A stretch of 32,151 bases of DNA from Gammaproteobacteria bacterium 54_18_T64 (lineage in GTDB: Bacteria; Pseudomonadota; Gammaproteobacteria; Pseudomonadales; Porticoccaceae), in assembly GCA_002162825.1 (NCBI GenBank), contig MAAU01000031.1, positions 1,155 to 33,305 on the forward strand, written 5' to 3'. The notes beneath the pieces were generated by a model. It did not search any database. It was not told where the DNA came from and saw only the letters and a list, made by a program, of their open reading frames with translations. Positions within the stretch are counted from its first letter, which is position 1. Every line of letters begins with the position of its first letter. A program made the position numbers and the translations under genes. Shown here piece by piece: positions 1 through 7,515 of this stretch.

Positions 1-467
1 TGCACGCCAACAATGCCAACCAGGCCCTGGATCGCATTCAACACTTCTTTCCTGCCGACCGTCACAATCAGTTGTGGATGGATCTTTCTCTCAATCTTCG
101 CGCCCTGCTGGCCCAGCAACTGTTACCGACAGCCGATGGCACGGGTCGCCGAGCGGTGGTGGAAATCCTTATTAATACGCCCCTGGTTTCCGATCTGATT
201 CGCAAGGGTGAGGTGCACAAGATTAAGGAGTTAATGTCGCGCTCCAAAGAGCTGGGCATGTGCACCTTTGACCAGGCGCTGTACGAACTATATGCAGAAG
301 GCATCATTACCTATGATGACGCCATCGCCTCTGCCGACTCGAAGAATGATCTGCGCTTGATGATTAAACTGCAGTCGGAAACGGATGCGGATTATCTTGA
401 GCAGGTGGCCGATAACCTGACGGTCGCCGAGGATGATGAAGACGATTCCTTCCAGTTGTTTAAATAA
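1..467 (+). CDS. pilU: PilU, PilT-like type IV pilus retraction ATPase, C-terminal part (5' truncated by window)
   Basis: This is the C-terminal part of a PilT/PilU-type retraction ATPase, a cytoplasmic hexameric motor accessory of type IV pili. The reading frame is open from base 3 and ends at the TAA at 465-467, so the N-terminal domain and Walker A lie outside the window. The visible part begins with HANNANQALDRI, the conserved segment after the Walker B/His-box region. It continues through MDLSLNLRALLAQQLLP, GRRAVVEILINTPLV and ELMSRSKELGMCTFDQAL, all typical of this family. The acidic tail (AEDDEDDSFQLFK) is more like PilU than PilT, which is why I chose PilU. It faces ruvX convergently. 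In P. aeruginosa pilTU lie near, but not directly beside, the yqgF-chp region, so the functional link with the downstream Pil-Chp genes is expected even though the exact adjacency differs. Confidence 0.9.
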   Translation, partial: HANNANQALDRIQHFFPADRHNQLWMDLSLNLRALLAQQLLPTADGTGRRAVVEILINTPLVSDLIRKGEVHKIKELMSRSKELGMCTFDQALYELYAEGIITYDDAIASADSKNDLRLMIKLQSETDADYLEQVADNLTVAEDDEDDSFQLFK

Positions 468-518
468 AAACTGGTTTTACAAAACTACGGGGAATGAATG
501 GGGGGCGTGGATGAGGTG

Positions 519-926
519 TTATGGTGGGATGCCTAGCTGGGGTTCCTGCAGCCAGGTTTCAAGGATTAAACAGGCGGCTTCACTATCCACGGGCTTGTCG
601 CGGTAACTACTGGGCTGTTCGCCCCTCGATTTTGCCTCTGCCGTTGACAGTCGTTCATCAACCATCACCGCGGGAAGGGTCATGCGCCCCTGCAGGCGGC
701 GGGCAAACTTCCTCGCCCTTTGGCAGAAGGGGCTCTCGCTGCCATCCATATTCAAGGGCAGGCCGACGATCAGCATATCGGGTTGCCATTGCTCAATATA
801 ATCGCTAACTTGCTGCCAGTTGGGCTGCCCATCCCGCGCTTTAAGAACGGCCAGTGGCTGGCCAGAGGACGTCAGGGTTTGACCTACCGCGAGGCCAATC
901 TGGCGGGTGCCAAAGTCGAAGGCCAT
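519..926 (-). CDS. ruvX: RuvX/YqgF family putative Holliday junction resolvase / pre-16S rRNA nuclease
   Basis: A 135-residue RNase H-fold protein of the YqgF family, implicated in 16S rRNA 5'-end maturation and proposed as a Holliday-junction resolvase. The start MAFDFGTRQIGLAVG carries the first catalytic Asp in the conserved FDFGTR motif. The middle has the family signature LIVGLPLNMDGSES, and the C-terminal part has VDERLSTAEA followed by the final Asp region RDKPVDSEAA. The reading frame stays open upstream to a TTG at 1046, but that would overlap yqgE by about 90 bp and add 40 residues unlike the family. I chose the ATG at 926 because an AGGTG-like ribosome site precedes it and it lies 28 bp after the yqgE stop. 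It is probably co-transcribed with gshB, tonB and yqgE, as in Pseudomonas. Confidence 0.9.
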   Translation of the reverse strand: MAFDFGTRQIGLAVGQTLTSSGQPLAVLKARDGQPNWQQVSDYIEQWQPDMLIVGLPLNMDGSESPFCQRARKFARRLQGRMTLPAVMVDERLSTAEAKSRGEQPSSYRDKPVDSEAACLILETWLQEPQLGIPP

Positions 927-954
927 TACACACCTGTGTTTGTCGGTATTCAGC

Positions 955-1572
955 TTAGGCGTGCCCGGTACTGTTGCTAAGCTGACTGAGGTTAACACCG
1001 ATACTCGCTGCAGCGAGGTCGGCGCGCTGTTCCAGGGGTGTGTCAAAGAGGAGTTGTGGCAGTAGTTCTCCGTTGGCCGGTACTGTTAGCCAGGCATTGT
1101 CGAGGAGCTCCTGTTCCAACTGGCCGGCAACCCAGCCGGCATAACCGAGGGCCACTAAGGTCGCGTCGGGGCCCTGGTTGCTGGCCATATCGTCGATGAT
1201 GTCTCTCGAGGTGGTGAGTAGTATCTCTTCGCTGATGGCGGCAGTTGCCTGCCATTGCTTTTGAGCTGGGCGATGCAGTACAAAACCCTGCTGCTCTTCG
1301 ACAGGGCCACCGCAAAGCAGGGTTTGGGTACCATTTTTCGGTATGTAATCTAAGTTGAGTTGTTCGAATACCTGGCTTAGCGGTAGTCCGAGGGGGCGAT
1401 TGATGGCGATGCCCATGGCTCCTTCCGCCGAGTGCTGGCAGATATAGACCACTGAATGAACAAAATTGGGGTCGAGCAAGCCCGGCATGGCAATGAGCAG
1501 CTGGCCGCGCAGATTTGTTGCCTCACCTGCTCCCGGAGGGGGCTGAGGCATGTCGGGCGAAAGAGTTTCCAT
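955..1572 (-). CDS. yqgE: YqgE/AlgH family protein
   Basis: A member of the YqgE/AlgH (DUF179) family, about 205 residues. It is a cytoplasmic protein of unsettled biochemical function that is very often encoded beside yqgF/ruvX. Diagnostic segments are GQLLIAMPGLLDPNF, VVYICQHSAEGAMGIAINRP, LLCGGPVEEQQGFVLH and the C-terminal ALGYAGWVAGQLEQEL. The start is uncertain. A TTG at 1608 gives 217 residues, the ATG at 1572 gives METLSPDMPQP, and another ATG lies at 1551. Homologues usually begin shortly before the LLIAMP strand, so one of the ATGs is likely. No strong Shine-Dalgarno sequence is visible for any of them. It lies between tonB and ruvX on the same strand. Confidence 0.9.
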   Translation of the reverse strand: METLSPDMPQPPPGAGEATNLRGQLLIAMPGLLDPNFVHSVVYICQHSAEGAMGIAINRPLGLPLSQVFEQLNLDYIPKNGTQTLLCGGPVEEQQGFVLHRPAQKQWQATAAISEEILLTTSRDIIDDMASNQGPDATLVALGYAGWVAGQLEQELLDNAWLTVPANGELLPQLLFDTPLEQRADLAAASIGVNLSQLSNSTGHA

Positions 1573-1684
1573 AAGCTTTAGTATTGGGTGAAAGACCTGA
1601 AAATTCAAGTTACAGCCCTGTACTGCAAGCGACTCCGGGGTGTTAGGGCTGTCGATAGTGGGATTGGGGCTGATTTAACGAATT

Positions 1685-2569
1685 CTAATTAGCCGAGGTG
1701 ATGATCCTGTTGCCGGGCATATAGCGCCAGGTGCGGGTGATTTCCATTTTATTCCACTCAGACATGCGCTGCGGGAAGGGTGCAAAGGGTGCCGCTAGTT
1801 TTACAGTGGTGGTGGCTGCCTGGTCGAGGGTGGGGTGGCCGGAGCTGGAGACAATGTCAATGCTTTCCACCGAGCCATCGGGTAGCAGGGTGACCACCAT
1901 TAGTATATCGCCGTAGAGCTTGCCCAGACGCGCGCGCTCTGGATAGTAAAGATTGCCGGTTTTTTCGACTTTTTCTATCCAGTAGTTTAGGTAGGCCGCA
2001 TGGTCGGCGGCCTTGGTGTTGGCTGATGTCAATCGAAGGGTCTTGGGGATTTCGCTGTAGGCCTGTTTTTGTTGGTCGAGTCTGGCATGGAGGCTGCTGA
2101 GTGCATCGAGGGTGGCGGCTTGAGGCGTATCGTTTTGGGTGCTTTCCCGACCCTGTTCCAATAGGGCTTCGTTGAGGGTCTGGCTTTCGCCAAGGGTGGT
2201 GATGAGCTGAGGTTGGCTACTTGCTCCGCGCTGCTGTAGGGGCTGTGGTTGGGGAGGGCTGGCCTGGGTATCGCGCAGCACATCGGCGTCATAGGGCGCC
2301 TGTTGATCTGTGGTGATCGCTCTGCGCTCAAGTAGTTCACCACTGCCGAGCTGGTTGGCCTGGGCCAGCATTGAGGCCTTCTTATTCTCCTGGTTTGTGG
2401 GTCGCTGCGCCAAGGTAACTTCCAGGCTGGGCGGAGCGGCTGAGCGCTGCATGAAGGCGAAGCCGATGCCAAAAATGACGATGGCATGAAGGGCGATGGC
2501 AAGAAAGAGGGCGAAGCCCAGGCGATCGCTGCCATCGTTTGGGTCGGTCAGTTGAAAATGAGTGTCCAT
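1685..2569 (-). CDS. tonB: Energy transducer TonB (TonB3-like)
   Basis: A 294-residue TonB-family energy transducer, anchored in the inner membrane with a periplasmic C-terminal domain. Residues 17-40 (LGFALFLAIALHAIVIFGIG) form the single N-terminal membrane segment. It contains the His that is typical of TonB proton-coupling helices, but the usual Ser four residues before it appears to be Ala. The middle (about 55-190) is Gln/Ala/Ser-rich rather than the classic Pro-rich spacer. The C-terminal domain (about 195-290) has YYPERARLGKLYGDILMVV, LLPDGSVESIDIVSSSGHPTLDQAA and FAPFPQRM, all typical of TonB. Position next to gshB and yqgE matches tonB3 (PA0406) of P. aeruginosa, which has been linked to twitching motility. 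It could also energise the TonB receptor encoded at 25-27 kb, but nothing in the sequence shows that. Confidence 0.88.
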   Translation of the reverse strand: MDTHFQLTDPNDGSDRLGFALFLAIALHAIVIFGIGFAFMQRSAAPPSLEVTLAQRPTNQENKKASMLAQANQLGSGELLERRAITTDQQAPYDADVLRDTQASPPQPQPLQQRGASSQPQLITTLGESQTLNEALLEQGRESTQNDTPQAATLDALSSLHARLDQQKQAYSEIPKTLRLTSANTKAADHAAYLNYWIEKVEKTGNLYYPERARLGKLYGDILMVVTLLPDGSVESIDIVSSSGHPTLDQAATTTVKLAAPFAPFPQRMSEWNKMEITRTWRYMPGNRIITSAN

Positions 2570-2591
2570 TAATAACGCAGTGTATGACGTC

Positions 2592-3542
2592 CTATTTTTT
2601 GATTCGTTGACTAATGGCAGCCATTAGCCGCTCGCCAATTTGGGTGTTTTGCTCGCGATCGATCTCTCGGGCGCAGGTGGGGCTGGTGACATTGATTTCG
2701 GTTAGGTAGTTGCCGATGACGTCGAGACCGGCAAACAAAAAGCCCTTCTCGCGCAGGGCGGGGGCGACTTGCGCGACAATCTCTAAATCGCGTTGGCTTA
2801 AAGCTTGAACAATACCACGACCCCCGGCGGCAAGATTGCCACGTGTTTCACCTTTTGCGGGTACGCGGGCCAGGCAAAAGGGTACCGGTTCGCCGTCAAT
2901 GACCAATATGCGCTTATCGCCCTCGCTAATTTGCGGAATGTAGCGCTGTACCATAATGGTTCTCTGGCCCAGTTCGGTGAGTGTTTCGATAATGACACTG
3001 ACATTGGGGTCGTCCTGGCGTGCGCGAAAAATACCGGTGCCGCCCATGCCGTCGAGGGGTTTGTAGATCACATCGCCGTGTTGCTGGTGAAAAGCTCGCA
3101 GTCGGGCCGGGTCGCGGCTGACCAGTAGGGGCGGGGTGCAGTCGGGAAATTGTGTGGCAAATATTTTTTCGTTGCAGTCACGCAGACTCTGGGGTTTGTT
3201 GACCACTAGGCTGCCCCCTCTCTCTGCGGCCTCAAGAATATAGGTGGCGTAGATAAACTCGGCATCGAAGGGTGGGTCTTTGCGCATCAGGATACAGTCG
3301 AGTTCGGCCATTGGTCGGTCGATGGCTGCGCCGAGTTCGAACCAGTGCTCGACATCATCGTAGACTGTCAGTGGGCGTTGTATGGCGGTGGCTGTGCCGT
3401 TTACTAGGGCCAGGTCACTCATCTCCATATAAAATAGTGACCAGCCCCGTGCTTGTGCCGCCAATAATAAGGCCAGGGTTGTGTCTTTTTTGACATTGAT
3501 GCTGTCGATGGGGTCCATGACCACGCCAAGGGAGAGATGCAT
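2592..3542 (-). CDS. gshB: Glutathione synthetase
   Basis: GshB, the ATP-grasp ligase that joins gamma-glutamylcysteine and glycine to form glutathione in the cytoplasm. It has about 316 residues, the usual length. The N-terminal domain starts MHLSLGVVMDPIDSINVKKD, very close to the family start. The substrate and ATP-grasp motifs follow: ILMRKDPPFD, VNKPQSLRDCNEKIF, YKPLDGMGGTGIFR, GDKRILVIDGEPVPFCLARV, NLAAGGRG and the C-terminal FAGLDVIGNYLTEINVTSPT. An upstream ATG at 3575 would add 11 residues absent from homologues, so I prefer 3542. It ends 22 bp before tonB and is the first gene of the minus-strand unit, diverging from pilG as in Pseudomonas. Confidence 0.95.
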   Translation of the reverse strand: MHLSLGVVMDPIDSINVKKDTTLALLLAAQARGWSLFYMEMSDLALVNGTATAIQRPLTVYDDVEHWFELGAAIDRPMAELDCILMRKDPPFDAEFIYATYILEAAERGGSLVVNKPQSLRDCNEKIFATQFPDCTPPLLVSRDPARLRAFHQQHGDVIYKPLDGMGGTGIFRARQDDPNVSVIIETLTELGQRTIMVQRYIPQISEGDKRILVIDGEPVPFCLARVPAKGETRGNLAAGGRGIVQALSQRDLEIVAQVAPALREKGFLFAGLDVIGNYLTEINVTSPTCAREIDREQNTQIGERLMAAISQRIKK

Positions 3543-3748
3543 AAGTTCGTTGCCGATTTTACTGTATAGGGGCATAGCTTATAAATGATGCCAGGTACTG
3601 CTGACAAGTGGTTTTATTTGCGAAGCCTGTCTAGCAAATAGATTTCGCGGCTGGCTGTTAATGGTCAATAAGGCTTTATTGTGTTAAAAATTCGCATTAT
3701 AAATATGCATGTCAATACAGTGGCGTACAACAGGGTGAAGGGGGAGGC
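3543..3748. promoter_or_regulatory. Divergent gshB / pilG intergenic region with AT-rich promoter candidate and a 7-bp dyad
   Basis: This 206-bp region separates gshB (minus) from the Pil-Chp operon (plus) and must hold promoters for both. A perfect 7-bp inverted repeat lies at 3615-3621 (TATTTGC) and 3634-3640 (GCAAATA) with a 12-bp spacer, a possible operator. An AT-rich stretch at 3685-3710 contains TATAAATAT and is the best -10 candidate for pilG, but no convincing -35 sits at the right distance. A purine-rich run at 3735-3747 just before the pilG ATG serves as the ribosome-binding region. No factor is identified from sequence. Confidence 0.4.
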
Positions 3749-4156
3749 ATGTCGGTCAATTTTGAAGCGCTAAAAGTGATGGTTATCGACGACAGCAACA
3801 CGATAAGGCGCACGGCAGAGACAATACTCTCCAAGGCTGGTTGCGAGGTGGTAACGGCCATCGATGGCTTTGATTCACTGGCGAAAATTGTCGACGTGGT
3901 TCCCGATGTTATTTTTGTCGATATTATGATGCCGCGCCTGGATGGCTATCAGACCTGCGCGTTGATTAAAAATAACCATGAATTTAAAAAGACGCCGGTT
4001 ATCATGTTATCTAGCAAAGATGGCTTGTTTGATAAAGCCAAGGGCCGTATTGTCGGCGCCGACGAATACCTGACAAAACCTTTCAGCAAGAATGAGTTAT
4101 TCGAGGTTCTCGAGAGGATTGTCGCAACAAAATCAACGGAAGACCCCTCCGTTTAG
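3749..4156 (+). CDS. pilG: Twitching motility response regulator PilG
   Basis: A stand-alone CheY-like receiver of 135 residues. In P. aeruginosa PilG is phosphorylated by ChpA, favours pilus extension and raises cAMP through CyaB. The receiver core is complete: acidic pair D14-D15 (VMVIDDSNTIRRT), phospho-acceptor D58 in IFVDIMMPRLDGYQ, Ser88/Ser89 in IMLSSKDG and Lys110 in YLTKPFSK. The segment GLFDKAKGRIVGADEYLTKP is nearly invariant in PilG proteins and separates it from PilH. It is the first gene of the plus-strand operon, and pilH begins 18 bp after its stop. There is no effector domain, so output is by protein contact. Confidence 0.96.
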   Translation: MSVNFEALKVMVIDDSNTIRRTAETILSKAGCEVVTAIDGFDSLAKIVDVVPDVIFVDIMMPRLDGYQTCALIKNNHEFKKTPVIMLSSKDGLFDKAKGRIVGADEYLTKPFSKNELFEVLERIVATKSTEDPSV

Positions 4157-4174
4157 GGAGTTGTGGAAAGCATT

Positions 4175-4540
4175 ATGGCCAGAGTACTAGTCGTAGACGA
4201 CTCGCAGACTGAAATATTTAAACTCAAAGAAATGCTTGAGAAAAATGGCCACTCGGTGCTCACCGCCGAGTCGGGCGAAGATGGTGTCAGGGTGGCGACT
4301 GACGAGCAGCCGGATGTGGTGTTGATGGATATCGTGATGCCGGGCCTGAATGGTTTTCAGGCCACGCGTCAACTGACCAAGGCCAGTGGCACGGCACATA
4401 TCCCGGTGATTATGGTGACCATGAAGAATCAGGAAACCGATAGGGTTTGGGGTTCTCGCCAGGGAGCCCGAGCTTACCTTACCAAACCGGTGCTTGAAAA
4501 AGATCTGGTCAAGGCGATAGAAGAATTTGTCAGCCACTGA
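4175..4540 (+). CDS. pilH: Twitching motility response regulator PilH
   Basis: The second stand-alone CheY-like receiver of the Pil-Chp system, 121 residues. In P. aeruginosa PilH promotes pilus retraction and is thought to act as a phosphate sink for PilG. It begins MARVLVVDDSQTEIFKL, with acidic pair D8-D9. The acceptor is D52 in VVLMDIVMPGLNGFQATRQL, and the conserved Lys sits in RAYLTKPV. A GTG four codons upstream (4163) is possible. I prefer the ATG at 4175 because homologues begin MARxLxVDDS and a GGAAAG element lies just upstream. Its stop is 13 bp before the pilI ATG. Confidence 0.95.
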   Translation: MARVLVVDDSQTEIFKLKEMLEKNGHSVLTAESGEDGVRVATDEQPDVVLMDIVMPGLNGFQATRQLTKASGTAHIPVIMVTMKNQETDRVWGSRQGARAYLTKPVLEKDLVKAIEEFVSH

Positions 4541-4553
4541 ATTGGATCTGCTC

Positions 4554-5096
4554 ATGCCGGCAGAAAATGTAATACAGGCCATGAACAAGCTACACCAGTG
4601 CTTTGCCACCGGTGCGCGGCCGCTCCCTGCGCAGCTTGACTACGTGCCGCTCGTCCCCGTTATCTGCTTTTCGGTGCTGGGCCTCGATTGGGCAGTGCCT
4701 CTGGACGAAGTGGCAGAATTAATCGAAATTCAAAACTGTACGCCCTTGCCAGGGGTCAAGCCCTGGGTTCTTGGCGTATCGAACCTGCGCGGTAAATTAC
4801 TACCCGTGGTCGATTTTGCACAATTCCTTGGCGGCCAACTAGCGGCCGTGCCTCGCTTGCAGCGTATTGTGGTCCTGGACAGGCAGGATACCTTTGTCGG
4901 CCTGGTCGTCGATGCCATCAAGGGTATGCGTCAGTTTAGCCGGGAGGGTTTTGAAACCGATAAGGCCGAGGTAGCACCTGCTTTGCGACCCTTTGTACAG
5001 GGTTGTTATCGCAGTGATGATGGCGTTCGCGTGCTATTGCTGAGCCCCGATGCGCTGGTCGAAAGTGGGGTGTTTCAGGATATTGCACTGGCGTAG
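4554..5096 (+). CDS. pilI: CheW-like chemotaxis adaptor PilI
   Basis: A CheW-domain adaptor, about 180 residues, that links the chemoreceptor PilJ to the kinase ChpA. The CheW core runs from VICFSVLGLDWAVPLDEVAEL through LPGVKPWVLGVSNLRGKLLPVVDFAQFLG to VLDRQDTFVGLVVDAIKGM, with the conserved NLRG turn. The reading frame remains open to a TTG at 4527 that would overlap the pilH end. The ATG at 4554 gives a length close to P. aeruginosa PilI and has a GGAT element 8 bp upstream, so it is preferred. A 46-bp gap follows before pilJ. Confidence 0.92.
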   Translation: MPAENVIQAMNKLHQCFATGARPLPAQLDYVPLVPVICFSVLGLDWAVPLDEVAELIEIQNCTPLPGVKPWVLGVSNLRGKLLPVVDFAQFLGGQLAAVPRLQRIVVLDRQDTFVGLVVDAIKGMRQFSREGFETDKAEVAPALRPFVQGCYRSDDGVRVLLLSPDALVESGVFQDIALA

Positions 5097-5142
5097 ATGC
5101 AGCGCTTAAATAAATAATGATATTTACCCGGGAGCTCGAAAT

Positions 5143-7500
5143 ATGATTCATGGAAAGCCGAAAACCAGTCTGCCAGTAGTGGGGCTTGTGGTCGTCATGA
5201 TTGTGCTGGTCCTTTATTTGGGCTTCTTTTTTGTCAACCTGGCATCTCGAGTAGAAAAAGACCGCTCCAGTTTACAGGCGGCTGCCGAGGTCAGGGTGCT
5301 GGCCTATCGCATCGCCGACTTATCGGGTGCCGCCGCAGATGGTAAGCCGGAAGCATTTACTCAGCTCAGGGCTTCCATTGATAGCGTCATCGGTCTGCGC
5401 AAGTCACTCAATCTTGAGGATGCCCAGGCGAGCAGCTTCAATGGTGTCTGGGTGGGTATCGAGTCCAGTGCAAATCTGGTGCTACAGCGCCAGGAAAGAA
5501 GCCTTTTTCTCAATGAGGTTGCCAGAGCTCTGGATGACAACTTGCCTGTATTGCAAGAGGACCTGACTAAAATAGTCGATATTCTACTGCGCGTCGGTGC
5601 GCCAGCCGATCAGGTTGCCGTTGCTCAGGCGCAGAAGTGGCGCGTGGAGCGAATCGGTAGGAATATCGACAAAATGCTTGCCGGCAATGCCCGAGAGGTG
5701 GCTGCTGCCGCGGATCAGTTCAACGCCGATGCGCGGAAGTTCGGCGACGTGCTCGCTGGCATGCAAAAGGGTAATGGCCGTATTGGTGTTAGCAAAATAA
5801 CCGCTGAGCGCGCCGTACCCATTGTTGCTGCCGCAGTCGAACGCTTTGGTTTTGTCAGCAATTCAATTGAAGGTATTTATTCAGCGGCCCCGGCATTGGC
5901 CGAGGCGCGCCAGGCCTTGATCGATATTCGCGCGAAAATCCCCCTTTTAGTCGAGCAAAGCGCACTGTTGGCCGAGGGTGTTGGCAGCTCCAGTGCGGGT
6001 GGTAGCCGCTATGCCAATAACACGGCGGCGGCTGTTGCCGGCATCTTGTTGATTCTTGGTATTGCCGTTTTGGGCTTTATGTCCTTTCTCTCCACGAGGA
6101 ATCAATTAAAGGTCACGGCGGGTGATAATCAGGACAATCAGGAGGCCATTTTACGCCTCTTGAACGAGCTCGAGGGCCTTGGCGAGGGTGACCTGCGTGC
6201 CGAAGTGACGGTAACGGAAGACTTTACCGGTGCCATCGCCGATGCCATTAACTTTGCGATTATCCAGCTCCGCGAGTTGGTGGCGCGGATTGTTGATACG
6301 GCCGAAAACGTTTCCTCCTCGGCGGATGACTCCCGTACTACGGTTGTGCAATTGACAGAACTGTCGGAGCATCAGGCCCAGGAAATTGCCGCGGCGTCGG
6401 CGGCAATTAATGAAATGGCTATTACCATTGATCAGGTATCGGCCAATGCTGTCGAGTCCGCCGGTGTAGCCGACCGCTCGGTATCGATCGCCAGTAAGGG
6501 CGCCGAGGTGGTGCGAAGTACCATTAGCGGCATGGATCGCATACGCGAGCAAATACAGGACACGGCGAAACGAATTAAGCGCCTCGGTGAGAGTTCGCAG
6601 GAGATCGGCGATATTGTCTCGTTGATTAACGACATTGCCGACCAAACGAATATCCTTTCTCTCAATGCTGCCATTCAGGCATCGATGGCTGGTGATGCCG
6701 GTCGTGGTTTTGCCGTGGTTGCCGACGAGGTACAGCGTCTTGCCGAGCGCTCTGCGGGTGCCACTAAACAGATTGCTGCCCTGGTAAAGACCATTCAAAC
6801 GGATACCAATGAAGCGGTTTCCTCGATGGAGCAAACCACAGCAGAGGTGGTTTCTGGGGCATCGCTGACCCAGAATGCGGGCGTCGCATTGAGTGAAATT
6901 GAGACTGTATCCAGTAGTCTTGCCGAGTTGATTCAGGATATTTCGACGGCTGCACGACACCAGTCAACCACCGCCGGTCACGTTTCAAAAACCATGAATG
7001 TGATTCAGGACATTACCACGCAAACCCAGGATGGCACGAGTCGCACGGCGTCGTCGGTTGGCAAGTTGACCGACATGGCCGTTGAGCTGCGAGAGTCGGT
7101 TTCCGGTTTTAAATTGCCAGCCGATTATTTGGTGAGCAGTGATAATGGGGTTTCGGCTGGCCTGGATGTGGGCATGGGCGCAGTTGAGCCCCAGTTTAAT
7201 GAGGTCTTTCAACCGAGCAGTATTGAGCCAGCGCCCGCGCCAGAGCGAGTGCAACATCGAGCACCAGCCCATGTCGAGGATGTGTTGGCGAGCAGTAGCG
7301 CGGCCATGGATGAAATTGATGCCTATTCAGAGAGTGTCATCGACGATATCTCCGATTTTTCTGCCACCGGTGATTTTACCGACCTGGAAGGTGAGTCCGA
7401 GGTCTTGAAAAAAACCACCGTTTCCGATCTGGAGGCTGAGCTAGCAGGGATTGACCTGGGCGAGTTTGATATAGATCTTGAGGATGATGGCCGAATCTGA
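5143..7500 (+). CDS. pilJ: Methyl-accepting chemoreceptor PilJ with an extended acidic C-terminus
   Basis: The 785-residue chemoreceptor of the Pil-Chp array, an inner-membrane protein that detects pilus/surface signals and controls ChpA. TM1 is about residues 9-32 (VVGLVVVMIVLVLYLGFFF). The periplasmic part (33-295) contains the PilJ-type helical modules. TM2 is about 295-315 (AVAGILLILGIAVLGFMSF), followed by HAMP (about 320-385) and a long coiled signalling domain. The hairpin tip at about 500-540 (DQTNILSLNAAIQASMAG, then GRGFAVVADEVQRLAERS) is characteristic of PilJ. P. aeruginosa PilJ has 682 residues; here residues about 660-785 form an extra Glu/Asp/Ser-rich tail ending LGEFDIDLEDDGRI. 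A GGGAG ribosome site lies 8 bp before the ATG. pilK starts 15 bp after the stop. Confidence 0.95.
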   Translation: MIHGKPKTSLPVVGLVVVMIVLVLYLGFFFVNLASRVEKDRSSLQAAAEVRVLAYRIADLSGAAADGKPEAFTQLRASIDSVIGLRKSLNLEDAQASSFNGVWVGIESSANLVLQRQERSLFLNEVARALDDNLPVLQEDLTKIVDILLRVGAPADQVAVAQAQKWRVERIGRNIDKMLAGNAREVAAAADQFNADARKFGDVLAGMQKGNGRIGVSKITAERAVPIVAAAVERFGFVSNSIEGIYSAAPALAEARQALIDIRAKIPLLVEQSALLAEGVGSSSAGGSRYANNTAAAVAGILLILGIAVLGFMSFLSTRNQLKVTAGDNQDNQEAILRLLNELEGLGEGDLRAEVTVTEDFTGAIADAINFAIIQLRELVARIVDTAENVSSSADDSRTTVVQLTELSEHQAQEIAAASAAINEMAITIDQVSANAVESAGVADRSVSIASKGAEVVRSTISGMDRIREQIQDTAKRIKRLGESSQEIGDIVSLINDIADQTNILSLNAAIQASMAGDAGRGFAVVADEVQRLAERSAGATKQIAALVKTIQTDTNEAVSSMEQTTAEVVSGASLTQNAGVALSEIETVSSSLAELIQDISTAARHQSTTAGHVSKTMNVIQDITTQTQDGTSRTASSVGKLTDMAVELRESVSGFKLPADYLVSSDNGVSAGLDVGMGAVEPQFNEVFQPSSIEPAPAPERVQHRAPAHVEDVLASSSAAMDEIDAYSESVIDDISDFSATGDFTDLEGESEVLKKTTVSDLEAELAGIDLGEFDIDLEDDGRI

Positions 7501-7515
7501 CACCGAGTAAGTAGC

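Noticed and set aside
468-518. Intrinsic terminator between the convergent pilU and ruvX genes (AAAAC/GTTTT stem).
   Set aside because: The stem is five A/T-rich pairs with a two-base loop and no following T run.
926-1046. Longer ruvX form starting at the TTG at 1046.
   Set aside because: It would add 40 residues with no family similarity and overlap yqgE by about 90 bp. The ATG at 926 gives the normal family start FDFGTR.
6151-6960. Long minus-strand open frame of 269 codons inside pilJ.
   Set aside because: It is antisense to the conserved chemoreceptor signalling domain, and its translation is rich in Arg/Gly/Asn with no recognisable domain. It is a shadow of pilJ codon use.
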